Assembly: GCF_005771635.1 (NCBI RefSeq)
Contig: NZ_VBWP01000004.1
Coordinates: 124,001 to 188,000 of the forward strand
DNA: 64,000 nt
Reading direction: 5' to 3'
Source of the DNA: Culicoidibacter larvae
Lineage (GTDB): Bacteria; Bacillota_I; Bacilli_A; Culicoidibacterales; Culicoidibacteraceae
Part shown: one piece after another, positions 1 to 8,601 of the stretch
How positions within the stretch are numbered: position 1 is the stretch's first letter
Layout of the letters: the number at the start of each line of letters is the position of its first letter
Notes under the pieces: model-generated
The model's database searches: none
Told to the model about the DNA's origin: nothing
What the model saw: only the letters and a program-made list of their open reading frames with translations
Made by a program: the position numbers and the translations under genes

Positions 1-34
1 AAATGAGGTATTGTTTTCAATATCTTATTTTGTT

Positions 35-62
35 TTGTTGTTTTTTTATTCTATGGTATACT
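35..62 (+). promoter_or_regulatory. candidate promoter of cdaA
   Basis: TTGTTG at 35-40 and TATACT at 57-62 are separated by 16 bp. A GGAGTG ribosome site follows just before the cdaA start. Seen by eye only. Confidence 0.4.
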
Positions 63-94
63 GACAAAGTCTTTAAAAAAGGGAGTGAAAGTTA

Positions 95-940
95 ATGGAT
101 ATCATACAACAGATTCTCAATTTCTTTACACAATTATTAAGTGAGTTGAATTATGTTGAATTAATCCGTTCGATTATTGAAATTGGTCTTTTATGGTTGA
201 TTATCTACGGACTTGTTCGCGTAGTACGTTTAAATGTGCGGATGATTCAAATTTTAAAAGGTATCGTAATAATTGTCGTTTTACAATTTTTGAGTCAATG
301 GCTCGGCTTTACGACAATCAGCTGGGTTTTAGGCCAATTTATTAATTGGGGATTCCTATTTATTATTATTATCTTCCAGCCGGAAATCCGAAGTGGCCTC
401 GAACATTTAGGACGACGCAGTACTTTTATTCGCCGGCAATTAACTTTGGATGAACGTGAAATGATTATTCGCGAGCTTTCAAATGCGGTGGAATATTTAT
501 CAAAACGCCATATTGGTGCTTTGATTACCATAGAGCGTAATGTTGCAATGAATGACTTTGTCTCTCAGGCAATTAAAGTTCAATCGCAATTATCAGCACA
601 ATTATTAACGACGATATTTACTCCCAATACTCCATTACACGATGGTGCAGTAATTATTCAGGGAACGCAAATTGCTTGTGCCGGAGCATTATTCCCGACA
701 ACTACTCAGGATAATTTACCGCCAGATTTAGGTACTCGGCACCGGGCCGCACTTGGAATCAGTGAAATTACAGACAGTATGACATTAGTTGTTTCAGAAG
801 AAACCGGACTTATTTCGATTGCTGTTGGTGGAGAACTTATTCGTGGCTTACAAAAAGAAGATTTAGTAGAAATTTTAAAAGATGGACTTAATATTATCGC
901 CTCAGAAGAAGTCGATGGAGGAGGTGGATTAAGTGAGTAA
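95..940 (+). CDS. cdaA: diadenylate cyclase CdaA
   Basis: Makes the second messenger cyclic di-AMP from two ATP at the inner face of the membrane. The 281-residue protein has hydrophobic N-terminal membrane segments (about residues 20-100) and a C-terminal DAC domain. That domain shows both catalytic signatures: DGA at residues 183-185 inside PLHDGAVII, and RHR at 215-217 inside GTRHRAALG. Length and layout match CdaA/DacA. It overlaps cdaR by 8 bp and is followed by glmM, the conserved cdaA-cdaR-glmM order in Bacillota, in which CdaR and GlmM modulate the cyclase. The ATG at 95 has a GGAGTG ribosome site at a good distance. Confidence 0.97.
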   Translation: MDIIQQILNFFTQLLSELNYVELIRSIIEIGLLWLIIYGLVRVVRLNVRMIQILKGIVIIVVLQFLSQWLGFTTISWVLGQFINWGFLFIIIIFQPEIRSGLEHLGRRSTFIRRQLTLDEREMIIRELSNAVEYLSKRHIGALITIERNVAMNDFVSQAIKVQSQLSAQLLTTIFTPNTPLHDGAVIIQGTQIACAGALFPTTTQDNLPPDLGTRHRAALGISEITDSMTLVVSEETGLISIAVGGELIRGLQKEDLVEILKDGLNIIASEEVDGGGGLSE

Positions 941-2420
941 TAATGATCTTAATCAAAAATATCCTACCGGTGAAGGGCAAAACGAGGAGCAGAATCCTGC
1001 AACTAATCCTTCAAAGGCTAAAAAAGTGAAAAAAGAAAAACAGAAAAAACAAGTACGTGAAAAAGCTACAAAAGTAAAAACTAAAGCAAAGGCAGCCAAT
1101 AAGCGCACTGTTGATGGCTACCGTAAACGGATGAGTCAACGATTCTTCGCAATTTTGCGTTCAATCAGCGATAAGTTTGAACAATTATTTATTAATAATA
1201 AGTTTGCAGTTATCATTTCTTTAGTTGCTGCTCTGGTATTATTCTTTACAGCTAATCAATTTGGTTACCTGGGAATATTCAACAAATCTGGTGAGATAAT
1301 TACTGATATACCGGTTACTCAAAACTACGACAAAGAAAACTATGTGGTTGAAGGGCTGCCGGATTATGCAGATATGACATTAATAGGGGATGATTCAGTC
1401 ATTTCGATGACTAAATCACTTCATGAATATGATGTTTATGTAAACCTGGAAGGTCTTACTCCAGGGGAACATACAGTTGACTTGCAAGTTAAGAATATTA
1501 ATGCTAATTTAACTGCTCAATTAAATCCGGCAAGGGTTAAGGTTACAATAATGCCTAAGGTTTCAGCAACCTTCCCGATAAGTTCGCAGATTATTAATGA
1601 GCAAAATCTTGAATCCGGTAAAACACTTGATAATGTTGTATTAGCTCAAAATGATATAACCTTACGCGGGGCCCAAAAAGATTTAGATACGATTGCATAT
1701 GTAAAAGCTATGGTCGATGCTAATGATGTAAATGCATCAGTAGAAGAAAACCAAAGTAAAGAGATCGATGGCCGTGCCAAGATTGTTGCCTTTGATGCAA
1801 ACGGTAATGCGATTACTAGCGTAGTTGCAACACCTACAAGCGTTGACTATACCGCAACATTGGCTTCAGTACCAACAAAATATGTGGATGTGAAGGTGGT
1901 CTTTACCGGAACACCTGCAGATGGTAAAGCTATTGAATCATATGAACTTGATAAGCAATCAGTAACTGTCGTCGGCAGCGACCGGGAAGCATTGAATAAA
2001 CTTCAATTTGTTGAAGTAGAAGTCGATGTTACTGGCTATAGCGATACAGTAACTATTCCAGCTAATATTACCTTACCGCAAATTAATGGTATTTCACGGG
2101 TTGTTCCGCAATCAGTATCAGTTACAGTTAAGTTCGGCGCTGCTGAAACTAAAACTTTCCAAGGAGTGAATATTAATTATTCAGGAATTGGTGACGGACT
2201 TTCAGCAACTGCAACCAGTAACATAAAAGTTGATATTACCGTAACTGGAACAAAGGAAACTTTAGCAGGAATTACGGCCGATGACTTCAATGTTTCAATT
2301 GACTTAAGCAATTTGAGTGCTGGTGTTCATACTGTACCATTAAAGGTAAGCGGTCCTTCAATTGTGCAATATACATATTCACCAAAACAAATTGAGGTTA
2401 ATATTGTATCTTCGCAATAA
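933..2420 (+). CDS. cdaR: CdaA regulatory protein CdaR (YbbR domains)
   Basis: Membrane-anchored regulator of the cyclase CdaA. The start is GTG at 933, behind a GGAGGAGGTGG ribosome site that lies inside the end of cdaA. The N-terminus (about 1-85) is cytoplasmic and very rich in Lys. One membrane segment lies near residues 88-110, and the remaining roughly 380 residues are extracellular. They hold repeated beta-rich YbbR-type modules, recognised from their spacing and valine/threonine-rich strands. The long basic cytoplasmic tail is longer than usual for the family. The 8-bp overlap with cdaA implies translational coupling. The family assignment is firm from context and architecture; the exact repeat number (probably four) is inferred. 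Confidence 0.92.
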   Translation: MSNNDLNQKYPTGEGQNEEQNPATNPSKAKKVKKEKQKKQVREKATKVKTKAKAANKRTVDGYRKRMSQRFFAILRSISDKFEQLFINNKFAVIISLVAALVLFFTANQFGYLGIFNKSGEIITDIPVTQNYDKENYVVEGLPDYADMTLIGDDSVISMTKSLHEYDVYVNLEGLTPGEHTVDLQVKNINANLTAQLNPARVKVTIMPKVSATFPISSQIINEQNLESGKTLDNVVLAQNDITLRGAQKDLDTIAYVKAMVDANDVNASVEENQSKEIDGRAKIVAFDANGNAITSVVATPTSVDYTATLASVPTKYVDVKVVFTGTPADGKAIESYELDKQSVTVVGSDREALNKLQFVEVEVDVTGYSDTVTIPANITLPQINGISRVVPQSVSVTVKFGAAETKTFQGVNINYSGIGDGLSATATSNIKVDITVTGTKETLAGITADDFNVSIDLSNLSAGVHTVPLKVSGPSIVQYTYSPKQIEVNIVSSQ

Positions 2421-2433
2421 TTAAAAATTATTT

Positions 2434-2467
2434 GAGCTATCAGTCATATAAAAATAACTGATAGCTC
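2434..2467 (+). terminator. intercistronic hairpin between cdaR and glmM
   Basis: A perfect 11-bp stem, GAGCTATCAGT (2434-2444) with ACTGATAGCTC (2457-2467), is followed only by TTGTT. It is probably an attenuator or mRNA-processing hairpin rather than a full terminator. Confidence 0.5.
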
Positions 2468-2492
2468 TTGTTACTAATAGGAGTGATTTTCG

Positions 2493-3839
2493 ATGGGAAA
2501 ATATTTTGGAACAGATGGCGTACGTGGTATTGCCAATGGTTACTTAACTGCTGATTTAGCATTGAAATTAGGGCAAGCATTTGGATATATCTTGTTTACC
2601 CAAAATAAGCGTACTGAAAAACCAACCGTAGTTATTGGTAAAGACACACGTATCTCTGGTGATATGCTAGAGAATGCTTTGGTTGCCGGGTTTTTGAGTA
2701 CCGGAGTAGATGTTGTATTGCTTGGAGTAACAAGTACACCGGCAGTTGCATATCTAACTAGAACATTAAATGCTGCAGCCGGAGCAATGATTTCAGCATC
2801 ACACAATCCGTTTATTGATAATGGTATTAAATTTTTTGGTGCGGATGGCTTTAAAATTGCTGATAATATTGAAGCAACAATTGAGCAATATATTGATGGT
2901 ACATTGGATATGCCAGTGCGTCCATTCCCTGAGCAATTAGGAGTTACCTTAGACAATCAACAAGGCAGCCAAAAATATCTTAAATATTTAACTCAAACTG
3001 TTGACTCAAATTTTGATGGTTTGCATGTAGCTTTGGATTGTGCCAACGGCTCAACAAGTAATTTAGCAGCTAAATTATTTTCAATGCTTGATGCTAAGGT
3101 TTCTGTTATGGGAAATCAACCTAATGGAATTAACATTAATGATAAAGTTGGTTCAACTCATCCTGAACATTTAGCACAGTTTGTTTTAGACACTCAGGCT
3201 GATATTGGATTGGCATTTGATGGTGATGGTGATCGCCTGATTGTTGTAGATGAAAAAGGAAATGTCCGTGATGGAGATTATATTTTATATATCTGTGGAA
3301 AATATTTGAACAATGAAGGTCGCCTTATCAACCACACAATTGTTTCAACGGTAATGGCAAATTTAGGATATTATCGTACGCTCGAAGCTCAAGGGCTTTC
3401 AAGCGTACAAACTGATGTTGGTGACCGACATGTTGCGCAAGCGATGATTCAAGGCGGTTATAATCTTGGCGGTGAACAATCAGGGCATATTATTTTCTTA
3501 GAACACTCAACAACCGGCGATGGCTTATTGACTGCTATTCAATTGGTACAAATTCTTAAAAAGACTGGTGTGTCTATTTCTGAATTAGCTGATGAAATGC
3601 AAAAATTTCCGCAATTACTTAAAAACTTACACGTTGAAGATAAGGAGAAGGTTATGAATAACCGCACCCTTAATCTGGCAATTAATGAAGTTGAAAAAGT
3701 AATGAACGGAAATGGTCGGGTATTAGTGCGACCAAGTGGAACTGAGCCACTAATTCGAATTATGGTTGAGGCTGAAAATGATGCTTTATGCGAAAAATAT
3801 GTTGAATATTTAAGTGAAGCAATTAAAACAATTAAGTAA
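2493..3839 (+). CDS. glmM: phosphoglucosamine mutase GlmM
   Basis: Converts glucosamine-6-phosphate to glucosamine-1-phosphate for UDP-GlcNAc and peptidoglycan synthesis. It has 448 residues, the usual length. The phospho-serine loop ISASHNP has Ser103 as the catalytic residue. The metal-binding loop DGDGDR covers residues 243-248. The C-terminal phosphate-binding loop RPSGTEP is present. The N-terminus [11 protein letters not shown] is typical of GlmM rather than of phosphoglucomutase. It is the third gene of the cdaA-cdaR-glmM cluster, and GlmM binds and inhibits CdaA in related bacteria. A strong terminator ends the unit. Confidence 0.97.
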   Translation: MGKYFGTDGVRGIANGYLTADLALKLGQAFGYILFTQNKRTEKPTVVIGKDTRISGDMLENALVAGFLSTGVDVVLLGVTSTPAVAYLTRTLNAAAGAMISASHNPFIDNGIKFFGADGFKIADNIEATIEQYIDGTLDMPVRPFPEQLGVTLDNQQGSQKYLKYLTQTVDSNFDGLHVALDCANGSTSNLAAKLFSMLDAKVSVMGNQPNGININDKVGSTHPEHLAQFVLDTQADIGLAFDGDGDRLIVVDEKGNVRDGDYILYICGKYLNNEGRLINHTIVSTVMANLGYYRTLEAQGLSSVQTDVGDRHVAQAMIQGGYNLGGEQSGHIIFLEHSTTGDGLLTAIQLVQILKKTGVSISELADEMQKFPQLLKNLHVEDKEKVMNNRTLNLAINEVEKVMNGNGRVLVRPSGTEPLIRIMVEAENDALCEKYVEYLSEAIKTIK

Positions 3840-3844
3840 TATGC

Positions 3845-3873
3845 AAAGCGGTGCAAAAAGCACCGCTTTTTTT
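3845..3873 (+). terminator. terminator after glmM
   Basis: AAAGCGGTGC (3845-3854), loop AAAAA, GCACCGCTTT (3860-3869), running into a T tract to 3873. Classic intrinsic terminator. Confidence 0.9.
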
Positions 3874-3883
3874 AAAAAAACTG

Positions 3884-3912
3884 ATGACAGAGCAATAAAA
3901 TAATGGTATACT
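3884..3912 (+). promoter_or_regulatory. promoter of tRNA-Leu
   Basis: ATGACA at 3884-3889, a 17-bp spacer and TATACT at 3907-3912 preceded by TGG (extended -10). The tRNA begins 33 bp downstream. Confidence 0.6.
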
Positions 3913-3944
3913 AAATAAGTACTCAATTTGAGTATTTTTTATAT

Positions 3945-4031
3945 GCCGGTGTGGCGGAACTGGTAGACGCGCGGGATTCAAAATCCCGTTCCTTCACCGG
4001 AGTGTCGGTTCGAGCCCGACCACCGGTACCA
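3945..4031 (+). tRNA. tRNA-Leu (CAA anticodon)
   Basis: This is an 87-nt class II tRNA. The acceptor arms GCCGGTG and CACCGGT pair (with one terminal G-U) and the discriminator A plus CCA are encoded (4028-4031). The anticodon stem CGGGA/TCCCG encloses the loop TTCAAAA, giving anticodon CAA, which reads UUG. The long variable arm (TTCCTTCACCGGA region) and the D-loop GGTAGACG are leucine features. The T arm is GTCGG-TTCGAGC-CCGAC. It has its own promoter and is followed by two terminators. Confidence 0.95.
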
Positions 4032-4044
4032 TATAAAAAAAACG

Positions 4045-4068
4045 AGCCTTGTTTACAAGGCTTTTTTT
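4045..4068 (+). terminator. terminator after tRNA-Leu
   Basis: AGCCTTG (4045-4051), loop TTTA, CAAGGCT (4056-4062), then a T tract to 4068. Confidence 0.85.
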
Positions 4069-4076
4069 ATTTTCAG

Positions 4077-4120
4077 AAACCCGAAGTGGCCCGTTGAACC
4101 ACTTTGGGTTTTTACTTTTT
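4077..4120 (+). terminator. second hairpin terminator downstream of tRNA-Leu
   Basis: AAACCCGAAGTGG (4077-4089) pairs with CCACTTTGGGTTT (4099-4111) through 13 bp with one G-U, followed by TTTACTTTTT. It lies only 8 bp past the first terminator, as a tandem back-up. Confidence 0.7.
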
Positions 4121-4222
4121 CACAAAAACCGATAATTGTGGTATTTGCAAGAAAGGGTTTACATTTGTGAAAAATATTGATATCATTATAGTATAAAATA
4201 TAGCTTGACTGGAGTGTTTTCC

Positions 4223-4693
4223 ATGGAGCGTAATGTGCGTGAGCGTCTGTTTTCAGGGCTCCATCACGATTTACATCGAGCTGAAATAGACGCATTACAC
4301 TTACCCGAATTTACTCGTAATTCAATAAAAATTGCCGTAATACTTGTTAATAAAGTAGTACCTGTTGATGGGTATACCAATTTTTATAGAAATATTGAGT
4401 CAAGAAATATTGATTACTTTTACTCTGCAACCAAGGAATCCAATGGCTTGAAGAAGCTTCTGAATTGGAATATAAACAGGATCGGTGCAGATACAAAATA
4501 TTATAACGTTTCATATAATGAAACATTGTCTGAAGTGCCGGTTTTACTTAGAGAACTGGGACTTTTTCTGTTTATGTTTTATCACCGGTCGGTAAATTGG
4601 TTAGATGGGTTTAAATCTTGTTTAGGGATGAACAAGGAAGATATAAATTTTAAAAATGGTAATAGGATAATTGAGTGCGATAATACCTCATAA
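4223..4693 (+). CDS. hypothetical protein, unrecognised
   Basis: A 156-residue protein that I do not recognise. ATG at 4223 is chosen because GGAG at 4211-4214 sits 8 nt before it; an in-frame TTG further upstream lacks such spacing. The N-terminal half is charged (RERLFSGLHHDLHRAEID). A central hydrophobic stretch (KIAVILVNKVVP) looks like a buried beta strand, and a second hydrophobic stretch lies near residue 115 (LGLFLFMFYH). There is no signal peptide and no known motif. It stands alone between the tRNA terminators and the arcA promoter region. Codon use is AT-rich like its neighbours. It may be lineage-restricted; its reality rests on ORF length and the ribosome site. Confidence 0.55.
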   Translation: MERNVRERLFSGLHHDLHRAEIDALHLPEFTRNSIKIAVILVNKVVPVDGYTNFYRNIESRNIDYFYSATKESNGLKKLLNWNINRIGADTKYYNVSYNETLSEVPVLLRELGLFLFMFYHRSVNWLDGFKSCLGMNKEDINFKNGNRIIECDNTS

Positions 4694-4725
4694 TTATGAA
4701 TTTGTCTACTGATATGTTTTATTAA

Positions 4726-4753
4726 TTGACACAATTTATTTTATTAGTATATC
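4726..4753 (+). promoter_or_regulatory. candidate promoter of the arc operon
   Basis: A perfect TTGACA at 4726-4731, a 16-bp spacer and TATATC at 4748-4753. This leaves about 150 nt of leader before arcA. Confidence 0.5.
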
Positions 4754-4817
4754 AATGTCGCAATTTAATTTTATATGATACGATTAATGAGTATTTAGAC
4801 GTATTGTATTGTTATTT

Positions 4818-4829
4818 TGAAATATTTCA
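4818..4829. promoter_or_regulatory. 12-bp perfect palindrome in arc leader
   Basis: TGAAATATTTCA is an exact inverted repeat between the candidate promoter and arcA. It has some likeness to ArgR half-sites (TGAAT-type arms), but it does not match a catabolite (cre) site. Binding protein unknown. Confidence 0.35.
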
Positions 4830-4839
4830 GGAGGTGGTT

Positions 4840-4866
4840 TTGGAAGTGATTTTGATCAGGGATTAG
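4840..4866 (+). CDS. possible 8-codon leader peptide upstream of arcA
   Basis: A strong AGGAGG at 4829-4834 is followed 5 nt later by TTG. The reading frame MEVILIRD then stops at TAG 4864-4866; a GTG at 4846 could also start the same frame. The seventh codon is AGG (arginine). The ribosome site has no other use, because arcA has its own AGGAGG at 4893-4898. Expression is not shown, so this is a candidate only. Confidence 0.3.
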   Translation: MEVILIRD

Positions 4867-4906
4867 ACATCCAAGAAAAAATATTATTTTATAGGAGGTT
4901 TTCTTA

Positions 4907-6139
4907 ATGAAACCGATTCACGTATTTTCAGAAATTGGGAAACTGAAAAAAGTATTATTGCACAGACCAGGAGAAGAAGTTGAAAACTTAACTCCGGATT
5001 TATTAGAACGTCTATTATTTGATGATATTCCGTATCTAAAGATTGCTCAGGAAGAGCATGATGCTTTTGCAAAAATTCTTCAAGATAATGGGGTAGAAGT
5101 TGTTTATATTGAAAAGTTAACTGCTGAAACTCTTGATCTCTCTGATGATATTAAAAATAATTTTATAGATGAATTTCTTTTTGAATCAAAAATTCATAGT
5201 GACAATATGAAAAAAAGTTTAAAAGAATATCTTCTTTCTATGGATACTCAAGCAATGGTTAATAAAATGATTGCTGGTATTCGTAAAACTGAGTTGGCTG
5301 GCTATAAGCGGACAACATTAGTTGATGTTGTTAATGATTTCTATCCATTTATCACTGAACCAATGCCAAACATTCTTTTTACTCGTGATACATTTGCTTC
5401 GATTGGGAATGGTGTTTCATTTAACCATATGTATACAAATGTTCGTCAACGAGAAACTTTATTCTGTGATTATGTTTTCAAATATCATCCAGATTTTAAA
5501 GATGGCAATGTACCACATTGGTATGATCGCGATGAAGATACTTATATTGAAGGTGGAGATCAACTTGTTTTAAACAAAGAAACGCTTGCAATCGGTATTT
5601 CTGAACGGACAGAGTCTGCTGCAATCGAAAAATTAGCGAGAAAAGTATTTGCTCATCCAGAAAATACTTTTAAAACAATTCTTGCTTTTGATTTGCCTCA
5701 CCAACGTTCATTTATGCACTTAGATACAGTATTTACTCAGATTGACCATGATAAATTTACTATTCATGCTGGTATTGAAGGACCTTTACGTATTTTTAAA
5801 ATTACTTCTGATCCATCATCTGAGTATGGTTTAAAAATTACTGTTGAAAGCAAAGATGTTCAAACCGTGTTATCTGAAACATTAGGACGTCAAATTGAAT
5901 TGATTCGTTGTGGAAACGGCGATATCATCGATGGCGGACGCGAACAATGGAACGATGGTGCTAATACATTAGCAATTGCTCCAAATGAAATTATTGTTTA
6001 TTCAAGAAACCATGTTACTAATGAATTATTAGCTAATAAAGGTGTTAAGTTGCACATTATGCCTTCTAGTGAGTTATCAAGAGGGCGCGGTGGACCACGT
6101 TGTATGTCTATGCCATTAGTTCGTGAAGATCTTGAATAG
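4907..6139 (+). CDS. arcA: arginine deiminase ArcA
   Basis: Hydrolyses L-arginine to citrulline and ammonia, the first step of the arginine deiminase pathway in the cytoplasm. It has 410 residues, the family length. The N-terminus [18 protein letters not shown] is typical. [14 protein letters not shown] and EGGDQL form substrate-binding loops, catalytic His271 lies in MHLDTVF, and the nucleophile Cys399 lies in [10 protein letters not shown] near the C-terminus. AGGAGG precedes the ATG. It is the first gene of an arc operon and shares a 26-bp palindrome with the gap before arcB. Regulation may be through the long leader. Confidence 0.98.
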   Translation: MKPIHVFSEIGKLKKVLLHRPGEEVENLTPDLLERLLFDDIPYLKIAQEEHDAFAKILQDNGVEVVYIEKLTAETLDLSDDIKNNFIDEFLFESKIHSDNMKKSLKEYLLSMDTQAMVNKMIAGIRKTELAGYKRTTLVDVVNDFYPFITEPMPNILFTRDTFASIGNGVSFNHMYTNVRQRETLFCDYVFKYHPDFKDGNVPHWYDRDEDTYIEGGDQLVLNKETLAIGISERTESAAIEKLARKVFAHPENTFKTILAFDLPHQRSFMHLDTVFTQIDHDKFTIHAGIEGPLRIFKITSDPSSEYGLKITVESKDVQTVLSETLGRQIELIRCGNGDIIDGGREQWNDGANTLAIAPNEIIVYSRNHVTNELLANKGVKLHIMPSSELSRGRGGPRCMSMPLVREDLE

Positions 6140-6160
6140 AATTGCCTCGGCAATTCTATT
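6135..6160. repeat. 26-bp palindrome spanning the arcA stop codon
   Basis: AATAGAATTGCC (6135-6146), two bases TC, GGCAATTCTATT (6149-6160). The stem is perfect and includes the arcA TAG stop. There is no direct U tract, so an mRNA-stabilising or processing hairpin that sets arcA versus arcB levels is more likely than termination. Confidence 0.6.
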
Positions 6161-6201
6161 CAACAAAATTTTATCTTTTAAAAATGAGGAGAGACTTGAC
6201 T

Positions 6202-7194
6202 ATGTTTAATTTAAGACACAAAAGCTTTTTACGTTTAACAGACTTTACACCTAAAGAAATCCGTTATTTACTGGATTTATCTCGTGATTTAAAACGAGCT
6301 AAATATGCCGGAACTGAAGTTCAACGCTTGAAAGGCAAAAATATTGTTATCATTTTTGAAAAAGATTCAACTCGTACGCGTTGTTCATTTGAAGTTGGCG
6401 CGTATGACCAGGGTGCAAATGTAACATATTTAGGCCCTAGTGGTTCACAATTCGGTAAAAAAGAATCTGTTGCTGATACAGCTCGGGTTTTAGGACGAAT
6501 TTATGATGGTATTGAATTCCGCGGATTTAGCCAAGAGGCAGTTGAGGATTTAGCAAAATATTCCGGCGTTCCGGTATGGAATGGGTTAACTGATCTTGCG
6601 CATCCAACGCAAATTTTAGCTGACTTTTTAACTATTGAGGAACATTTAGGACGTTTAAAAGGTGTTAAATTTGCTTTCTTAGGTGATGGTCGCAATAATA
6701 TGGCGAACTCTTTAATGGAGGGGGCTGCTTTAATGGGACTTGATTTCCGAATCATTGCACCAAAAGAATTGCACCCTGACCCTGAGTTAGTCAAAGAGTG
6801 TGAAGCAATTGCTAAAGAAAATGAAGCAAAAATTATGATTACTGATGATGTTGATAAAGGTATGGAAGGTGTTGAAGTTGTTTATACTGACGTTTGGGTA
6901 TCTATGGGAGAACCGGATGAAGTATGGGAACAACGGATTAAAATGTTGAAACCATATCAAGTAAATAAAGAATTAATGGCAAAAGGTGCTGAAAAAGTAT
7001 TGTTCATGCACTGTTTACCAGCATTCCATGACCGATTTACTGAAGTAGGAGAAAAAATTTATGAAACCTACGGATTGGATGGAGTAGAGGTAACCGACGA
7101 AGTATTTGAAAGTAAAAACAGTATTGTTTTTGACGAAGCCGAAAACCGTCTCCATACTATTAAAGCAGTTATGGTTGCAACTTTAGGAGATTAA
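6202..7194 (+). CDS. arcB: ornithine carbamoyltransferase, catabolic
   Basis: Converts citrulline and phosphate to ornithine and carbamoyl phosphate, the second step of arginine breakdown. ATG at 6202 is chosen because GAGGAG lies about 10 nt upstream, giving 330 residues. The carbamoyl-phosphate loop STRTR is at residues 56-60. [11 protein letters not shown] and [11 protein letters not shown] follow, and the ornithine-site HCLP covers residues 270-273. The catabolic role is inferred from its place between arcA and arcC; the fold alone does not separate ArcB from ArgF. No other arginine biosynthesis gene is nearby. Confidence 0.96.
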   Translation: MFNLRHKSFLRLTDFTPKEIRYLLDLSRDLKRAKYAGTEVQRLKGKNIVIIFEKDSTRTRCSFEVGAYDQGANVTYLGPSGSQFGKKESVADTARVLGRIYDGIEFRGFSQEAVEDLAKYSGVPVWNGLTDLAHPTQILADFLTIEEHLGRLKGVKFAFLGDGRNNMANSLMEGAALMGLDFRIIAPKELHPDPELVKECEAIAKENEAKIMITDDVDKGMEGVEVVYTDVWVSMGEPDEVWEQRIKMLKPYQVNKELMAKGAEKVLFMHCLPAFHDRFTEVGEKIYETYGLDGVEVTDEVFESKNSIVFDEAENRLHTIKAVMVATLGD

Positions 7195-7220
7195 TTATAG
7201 TGAAAGGCGGAGGAATTGTT

Positions 7221-8573
7221 ATGAAAACATTCTGTAATCAAGAACATCAAGATCAAGCGGTTGAAGCAATAAAATCCCTTGTGGCAATACCGTCGGTTTG
7301 CAATGAAGATGCAAATGATGGAACTCCATTCGGAGCTGATATTCAGCACGCTTTAGAGCATTCGCTGGAATTATGTAAGCAACTTGGTCTGGAAACGTAT
7401 ATTGATCCTGAGGGTTATTATGGGTATGCTGATTATGGCGAAGGCGAAGAAATGGTTGGTGTAATTGGACATGTAGATGTTGTGCCGGCTGGTGATTTGC
7501 GGCTATGGAATAGCGGCCCATTTGAACCAGTAGTTAAGGATGGCAAATTGTATGGACGTGGTTCACAAGATGATAAAGGTCCTACTATTGCTGCTTTGTA
7601 TGCTTTGAAAGCAGTCATTGACTCTGGTGCGGTATTCAATCGAAAAATACGATTCATTTTTGCAACTGATGAAGAAACGCTTTGGCGTGGAATGGCTCAG
7701 TATACTAAAAAAGAACGTATTCCTGAACTTGGGTTTGTTCCTGATTCAGAATTTCCTTTAGTATTTGGTGAGAAAGGTTTGTTGCAGCTCCATATAAACG
7801 GTACTGGCAGCAACACACTAAATCTTTCATGTGGTGATGCATTTAATGTTGTTCCAGGTGGTGCTGTCTATGAAGGAAGTCGTGCTTCAGAATTAAAATC
7901 TGCATTAGATGAATTAAAATTTGAAGCAAAAATAGATGGTCAAAAAGTAGAGGTATCTGGGAAATCAGTGCATGCGTCATTAGCTGACCAAGGAATTAAT
8001 GCAATTGTTCGTCTGGCCATGGGATTGCTTAAAATTGGTGAAGATCATCCGATGCTGCATTTCTTAGCAGAGGCAGTGGGGTTAGATGGTTATGGTAAAA
8101 ATATCTTCAATGGGGTACTTGAAGATGATGTTTCAGGTAAAATGACCGTGAATGCAGGGATGTTAAATATTGATACAAATAGCAGTCAGCTTTCAGTTGA
8201 TATTCGAATCCCGGTAAAAATTAGTAAAGATGATGTGGTTGCTCAAATAACAACAGTTGCAAAAGAATATGGTTTGACGTATGAAGAGTTTGATTATGTT
8301 GCTTCAAGCTATGTTTCTTTGGATGCTGAACCATCAATAACTTTATTAAATGTCTATCAAGACTTAACTGGTGATACAAAAAATAAACCGATAACATCCG
8401 GGGGAGCGACATTAGCGCGTACAATGCCGAATTTTGTTGCTTTCGGAATGGTATTTCCTGGTGAGTCAAAAACAGAACACCAAGCAAATGAATTCATGGT
8501 AATTAAAGATATGGCAAAAGCGATGGAGATTTATGCCCATGCAATTTACCGACTTTGCTGCAATCAAAAGTAA
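7221..8573 (+). CDS. M20 family dipeptidase (PepV-like)
   Basis: Predicted zinc dipeptidase of 450 residues in the arc operon. The start ATG at 7221 follows GGCGGAGG; an upstream in-frame GTG overlaps the ribosome site and is not used. The metal-site motifs of M20A enzymes are visible: [10 protein letters not shown] with its His, [10 protein letters not shown] with the bridging Asp, and [10 protein letters not shown] with the catalytic and ligand Glu pair. The lid domain contains [11 protein letters not shown], as in PepV/Sapep. It probably releases amino acids, perhaps arginine, from dipeptides to feed the deiminase pathway; that role is inferred from position. M20 peptidases are found in arc operons of other Firmicutes. 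Confidence 0.9.
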   Translation: MKTFCNQEHQDQAVEAIKSLVAIPSVCNEDANDGTPFGADIQHALEHSLELCKQLGLETYIDPEGYYGYADYGEGEEMVGVIGHVDVVPAGDLRLWNSGPFEPVVKDGKLYGRGSQDDKGPTIAALYALKAVIDSGAVFNRKIRFIFATDEETLWRGMAQYTKKERIPELGFVPDSEFPLVFGEKGLLQLHINGTGSNTLNLSCGDAFNVVPGGAVYEGSRASELKSALDELKFEAKIDGQKVEVSGKSVHASLADQGINAIVRLAMGLLKIGEDHPMLHFLAEAVGLDGYGKNIFNGVLEDDVSGKMTVNAGMLNIDTNSSQLSVDIRIPVKISKDDVVAQITTVAKEYGLTYEEFDYVASSYVSLDAEPSITLLNVYQDLTGDTKNKPITSGGATLARTMPNFVAFGMVFPGESKTEHQANEFMVIKDMAKAMEIYAHAIYRLCCNQK

Positions 8574-8601
8574 CTGTTTTTATCCATAGGAGGAGTTTAC
8601 T

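Noticed and set aside
295-531. Minus-strand open frame inside cdaA
   Set aside because: Shadow of the cdaA reading frame, with no ribosome site. The same holds for minus-strand frames at 2540-2956, 8221-8487 and 9294-9674.
3920-3940. Terminator-like TACTC-AATTT-GAGTA hairpin plus six T's just before tRNA-Leu
   Set aside because: The predicted transcription start is at about 3919, so the hairpin would lie at the very 5' end of the transcript and could not work as a normal terminator.
4053-4295. 80-codon minus-strand frame across the tRNA-Leu terminators
   Set aside because: It contains both hairpin terminators and overlaps the start of the 4223 gene; no ribosome site.
3945-4693. Integrative element at the tRNA-Leu gene
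   Set aside because: No integrase, no direct repeat of the tRNA 3' end and no base-composition change downstream.
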